NCBI GenBank assembly: GCA_024509875.1
Contig: JAMPIV010010577.1
Coordinates: 614,612-678,611 of the forward strand
Direction: 5' to 3'
Length of the DNA stretch: 64,000 nucleotides
DNA from: Oreohelix idahoensis
Taxonomy: Eukaryota; Mollusca; Gastropoda; Stylommatophora; Oreohelicidae
Positions 58,901-64,000 of the stretch are shown here, one piece after another (position 1 is the stretch's first letter; the number at the start of each line of letters is the position of its first letter). The position numbers were made by a program, and so were the translations under genes. The notes under the pieces were generated by a model, which had not been told where the DNA came from, did no database searches, and saw nothing but the letters and a program-made list of their open reading frames with translations.

Positions 58901-61900
58901 AGAATCTACTCGATTTTGTTAATAGGCTCGAACTTTCCTAGAAAGTAGTATGATGGTCCTGAGGTATGATTACAGACTAATGCACAGGGAACACAGCAGA
59001 ACGAGTGTTAACGGCACTGTGTCATCGAAAAGAAAGGAACCTTTACGCCATTGTCAGGCAAATCCTCCGTGGCTACCTACGCATTCCACGCTCTATGTCT
59101 GTCCCCCCCGATTCGTAGGACGCTAGATTCCCCACCAATCATGACACGAAGGCTTTGTGTTCCTGTCTCATATCAGAAAATCCTCTTCGGTAATGTGATC
59201 CTAGTCTTTAGAGTTCCACTGCAATGTTTGGGTAGTTGATCGCTGTGGGGGGGGGGGATGACAATGTAGAAGAACGAAAACGCAGTGAAACCGCCCAAAT
59301 CAGTAATAGAGTGCCAAATGGTCGATACGATCAACCTGTGAAGTTTTAAAGTGAAAACTCCGTTGAATGTGCGAATTAGACAATACGAGAATAACTGTGT
59401 GCACAAAAACAGTTACAGAAGATCAGCACCAAGTAAATGAACGATCAATTTGACTCAGCATGATAGACTAATCACAAATGGTTGCTCCAGCTTTAGTTTC
59501 TCAAGGTTACCATAATACACTTCTTGATGCATAACTTGCATCCCTAGCTCAGAGAGGCAAGAGACCGTAGTCCATTGTTGATGCAGCTGGTAAACTGCAC
59601 TATTGAGGGAGGAAAACAATGTTTCTAAAAAAAGTCCTGATTTTGCCTGAAGAATTAAGCGACCAAGTGTATTGCCACTTGAAGTTTCCGCCTTTTAAAC
59701 TGACCAATTATAGCCACTGGGGGGAATTTCCATTCAAATTGAGTATCATGTAGATAACTTGTACCATCATGCAAAATCTTCATTGGTCACGATTATCGTG
59801 GAACTGGCGCCTTGCAAGTCATTATTTGTTTTTGCTGCTGGGCAATTAATGTACGAGGCATATCTCTTGTCTCCTATTCTCTCATTGTTGAATTTAGCAG
59901 TTGCTGCCTAGAATCTCTAGTTGTGCTTCAAAATCAATGTAATAAAGAGCCCAAAAGACTTAACTTGCTGCATCATATACGAATCTCCATATAAAGAACC
60001 TGTCCTTATGTTTCTAAGATACTACAACTTTGATTTTCAAGTAACATCAAAGTTATCAGTTACGATCAGTAAGAAGAAGGAAGAACCAATAATCCTGAAC
60101 GGGAGGAAATGTTGAAAAATCATTTCCAAATCGAAGTTTCAAAGGAACTACTTAAAGATGAATACCGGACTCTAGCTACAGCAGAACTAATGACCAAAAG
60201 TGAATCTTTGGTCAAGGCCCTGTGGGCCAGCGGCTCGCGTACCTTCGGTGGTGAATATTGTGGGCAAATCCAACAGTAGTTTTTTCGCCGAAATAGCCTA
60301 TGAAGATATGAGGTTAGTAAGAGCTCCCATAAACTGGCTTCGTTAAGAAAGAAATAGAGAACCTAGTACGAGATAAGGAACCAGAGATAGAGAATACAAT
60401 GCATCTAACACCGGACATGGGTTTCTAGTGTAATTTACATCGGAGAGAGTGTTCTGTTTCCCACGATAACCTTAAAAGCGTCTGCCCATAGATGACGTTT
60501 ACATAAAAGGGCCCCTAACCTTATCTGATGTAAAACAGATCCCCTATAAGTAAATATTTTAACACCGACAGCACGAGTGAACATAACGAACTAGATAATG
60601 ATCAAATTGATTATTGTGTTTATTAATTATAAAAATCTACACATATAAGCTTAATAGTTGGATAGAACGTGATGATGTGTAAAAGATGAATTCGCACAAG
60701 AATACGCACAAATGATATATTAGTAATTATAGTTAATTAAATAAAAGAATGAACTTTTGCAAATAGAAATGATGATGATGCGATAGGAAACGAGGTTATA
60801 CCAAACTGTGGGGAGGTAGATCTACACAGTCCATGTGTCACTAAAATGCTTCACCCGATTAGGGTGAGTCACAGTGTATGTGCATATAATGGTCTCAAGT
60901 TCTGTATATAGGTATGTCGAGAGTAGTATCACTAAGGTCGATTAAGGTACTGATAGACAACTTTAGTCGTACTGAGAACGTTGAACGGATACAGTCCCTA
61001 CACTGTCCTGACAATGATCTCTGTAGCGATTAACCAACATTTTTTAACAGTGGTCGTATGACAAATGTCTGTTAAATAAATCTGCAAGGATACTGGTCAG
61101 GCGCGGATACATCTTCCGAAATTGTTTCTTCATACGGTAACTCATTAACGGAATATGTAAATCTCGTGAGATGTCAGTGAAATTTACTTTTGCGGAGTAA
61201 GCATCAAAGAAAATGCACAATAAACGTTTGTTTCAATTGGTATAAATATGGGAATCAACTTTTGAGCTCATTAGCGGACTTTCAGGATGGTAAGCTTCCC
61301 TGATGTAGCTGAACAGATATGAGATATTCTCACGAGCAGTAAGCTTCGGATGATTTGAAACTTGAATTAAATAAGAATTGCGCATGTGATATAGGGTGAC
61401 TGAAAATAACTGCGTTCGACGGTCCCTTAATCGTTGGGCGAGAAATATATCTTTTAAATTGAGGGTAATGAAGGATGTCCTATGGTGCAAATTTCCAATG
61501 ACGTTTTTGAAAAGTTTTTTCTGGTTAGACGTCAGACATGTTAAGCGTGAAGACTCAGACTTTCTGATGACTGAAGTCACACCGACAGTTCTCTCGTAAG
61601 TTTTCACACTTAATATCACTACTGACTTTCATTTATACTAATCTAATCAGTATATGACTCTATTGAGTTAATTCTTATGTTAAATATTTTGTTCATTGCA
61701 GAGTGAGTACAGCATGAAAACAGAGATGATGATTTTAACACAGCTAGATAAGGTTACTTATGGACTAGTAAATTATTTTCCTTTCAGCCTATCATCAAGG
61801 GCGTAACATCTAATTGATTGTTAAATCTAATCATGTACAAGAAGATTTAATTGAAAATCTAGCTTCTCCCCTTCCCCACATTTAGCTAGAGCAATAACAT

Positions 61901-64000
61901 AAATAACAAAAAATAAGAAAAAGTATTAATAATCTGTAATATGAACTATTAACCTTCTTTTCTTCCACAAAATCCTTTAATAACACAATACACCACAGAT
62001 GAAGATTTATTTAATCCACACTAAAACTAATTTTAGGCTACACTCTGTGAAATTCACAACATCAACAGTGTTGAAACAACGGGCCTGATCACCGTGTTTG
62101 CCACAGTCCCACTTCTCGATTACGGAAACAACAGCAAAAATGGTATTGATTTGCCGTTGCCTAAAAGAACGCCAATAGGCGTGATGGGAAAACAATGGCA
62201 AAAAAACCTATCTGCTGTTTGCCCTAAATAACTCCACCTAGGTGCGTTAATTGGGCCCCACTGACTGCTTTGACGGTCTGGTGGCCCTACTCACCCCTGG
62301 ATCCTCTACCTGGTGTCACCAAATCTGGCTGTCCCCCTTGTTTCTCTTGCTTGTAAATGTCAGTCATCCTTCACAATCACTTTGTCGGTGCCGGAATATT
62401 TGTATCCTAATTTCCCATCTGGAAGCAGAGGTTGGGGGCTGTTCCAGTCCAGGGCCCTTTTTGATATCATATTGCAGAAGTCCATTAGTTTTGCGGGTCA
62501 TTGTTATCGGTGCTTTGATGTTGACCGTGGTTTTTGTTTAAACAAGACTTAGGACTAATCGTGTTTGCAGCCGCGGCTCATCCTCACATTTAACAATAGT
62601 ATACTGGTTTATAATGTCTCGTGGGATGTTACCCTGGGTAATTCCGTAATCACCAGCCATAGGGGTTCAACAAGGTTCGAATGAAACCAGATGTATTTAA
62701 CACGGTGGGTAAACCGAATCAAAAGAGATTATCGCGTTAACATAGAACAAATGTGGTTATCTAGAACCAAACGATAATGAAGACTACTAGAACAATGATG
62801 AAATAGCCAATGAAGAATGAAAAATGCACATCAAGGGAGACAATGAAATAAGAAAGTGAATAGGAAAAAAGAAAGCGATACTGCGATAGCGCGGGTTTAT
62901 CAAGTGCTGTCTTTAGTGCCATTTAGAAAGTTGGCAGATTAATTTATTAAATATAAATACTAGGAGTCATTCAGTAAAATGCGACAGTCCTCCATGTTCG
63001 TCGGAACCCACTGTTCTGCCCATTAACATCTCACAAAACTCTTAAAACAATTACTTCATATTTTTGTTATATAACATCAATCCGTAAAAAAGTAGTATAT
63101 ATGGATTGTGTTTATTTTTATTTCTCATTGAAATTCTTCCTCACAAGGTAATTTTTAGTACACGTTTCTCTGGCCACTGATAGGAAAATCTATACAGAGC
63201 GATAAAGCATGGGGTGAATGCCAATCTATCAATCACAAGTTTTCCAACGTCGATTAAGTATTGTTTTTTTTTTGTATGTATGATTGGGTTGATGTTTGTG
63301 TAGATCGGCACTATAACACTGACTGTTATTGCCTCTCTCGTTCCATCTTGGTCTATACCCTGAACAACCCGTAAAATTTTATATAATTGGTATGTATTTA
63401 GTGTCGTTTAATTTACTAAATTGTATTCAATTTAAATTAACAATTTCTTAGTCAGTTGAGCTGATTTTTATTTAATATTAGTAATTGTGTCAATTTTTTA
63501 TACTTTTTTGTATTGTTTAATAGATAACTTTGTTCCCTTTTAAGCTTGGTTTTAATTTGTATTGTTTAAGTATTTGTTCATTTTGAGTTGTTGCCCTTTT
63601 TTATTACCTTGTTGTCTTTCCTTGTCCCACTTAGTAGTTAGTTTTTTGTTAATGTCTTTTGTTTAGTTCTTTGCCTGCTTAATTACTATTTATTTGGATG
63701 TTTTTCCAGAGTCTACTAACCTTATATGTTTATCCTTTGTTTTATGTGATTTATCTTTTAAGTGTTTTTGATTGGGGCATCTCTTGGGGCATCTATACTT
63801 AAAACCGTATCACGCTTTTAAGTCTATATTTGAGGTGATTATCTATAGTAAGCTTTTTAATTCAAGCCTTTTGTTTTCATGAAACTTTATTTACAGTGGA
63901 ATTAGGTAGTGGTCTATGTCATACACTTCCAGACATTCTTGGCAGTGTGGTTCTTCTACCATATAGTAGTGCCCAGGCACCGAGACGGACCTCACCACAA
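55923..64000. other. Eight kilobases with no recognisable feature
   Basis: No coding frame with a known motif, no repeat shared with the rest of the window, and no RNA gene was seen. The longest frame is under 130 codons. Short G9 (59248) and T runs occur, and the last kilobase is T-rich on the plus strand. Degraded or error-rich sequence is possible. Confidence 0.45.

Overview
This is eukaryotic, almost certainly invertebrate animal, genomic DNA made of transposable elements in various states of decay. I recognise no host protein-coding gene, rRNA gene or intact tRNA gene. The organism cannot be fixed from sequence alone. RTE- and CR1-type LINEs, tRNA-derived SINEs, Ty3-like LTR elements with integrase upstream of reverse transcriptase, and very long (TA)n and (TCTA)n microsatellites suggest a lophotrochozoan such as a mollusc (inference).

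Layout: 0.8-2.65 kb, minus-strand gag/protease remnant of a Ty3-like element. 4.0-4.7 kb, 5'-truncated RTE LINE (minus). 6.6-9.8 kb, nearly full-length RTE LINE (plus) with a 13-bp target duplication. 10.4-19.5 kb, one complete LTR element (minus) with 627/628-bp LTRs and 5-bp duplication CTAGC. It carries gag, protease and, in the protease frame, an RRM-like segment, but no reverse transcriptase. Its protease is split by a nested 2153-bp LTR-like insertion (duplication CTAT), which itself holds a 95-bp perfect inverted repeat. 20.3-20.8 kb, two (TA)n blocks. 21.6-22.9 kb, CR1-like LINE 3' end with a long (TCTA)n tail, then a second tiny copy with a different tail. 23.8-25.7 kb, 3' half of a Gmr1-type element (plus) that received a 42-bp piece of an RTE 3' end. 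27.9-31.16 kb, nearly intact RTE LINE (minus) with poly-A tail and 11-bp duplication. 31.7-33.5 kb, two tRNA-derived SINEs, one sharing its tail with that RTE.

34.2-41.2 kb is the most distinctive object: a complete 7.0-kb LTR element (duplication CTCTT) inserted inside a 56-bp minisatellite. Its only coding content is a coiled-coil, basic Gag-like frame. Its LTRs contain 65-bp tandem repeats, each with an AP-1-like TGACTCA motif, in 8 versus 11 copies. 41.4-46 kb holds simple and minisatellite repeats. 46.1-55.9 kb is a second Gmr1-type element (minus), gag-protease-integrase-RT, with RNase H mostly deleted and very long LTRs. Its 5' LTR is indel-rich and full of G/C homopolymers, so assembly quality from about 52.8 kb rightwards is in doubt. 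55.9-64 kb shows nothing I can identify.

The elements interact as nested layers: LTR element in minisatellite, LTR in LTR element, RTE tail in Gmr1, and a SINE probably dependent on an RTE LINE. Nearly every reading frame is broken by at least one stop or frameshift, many at homopolymers, so none is clearly active as written.
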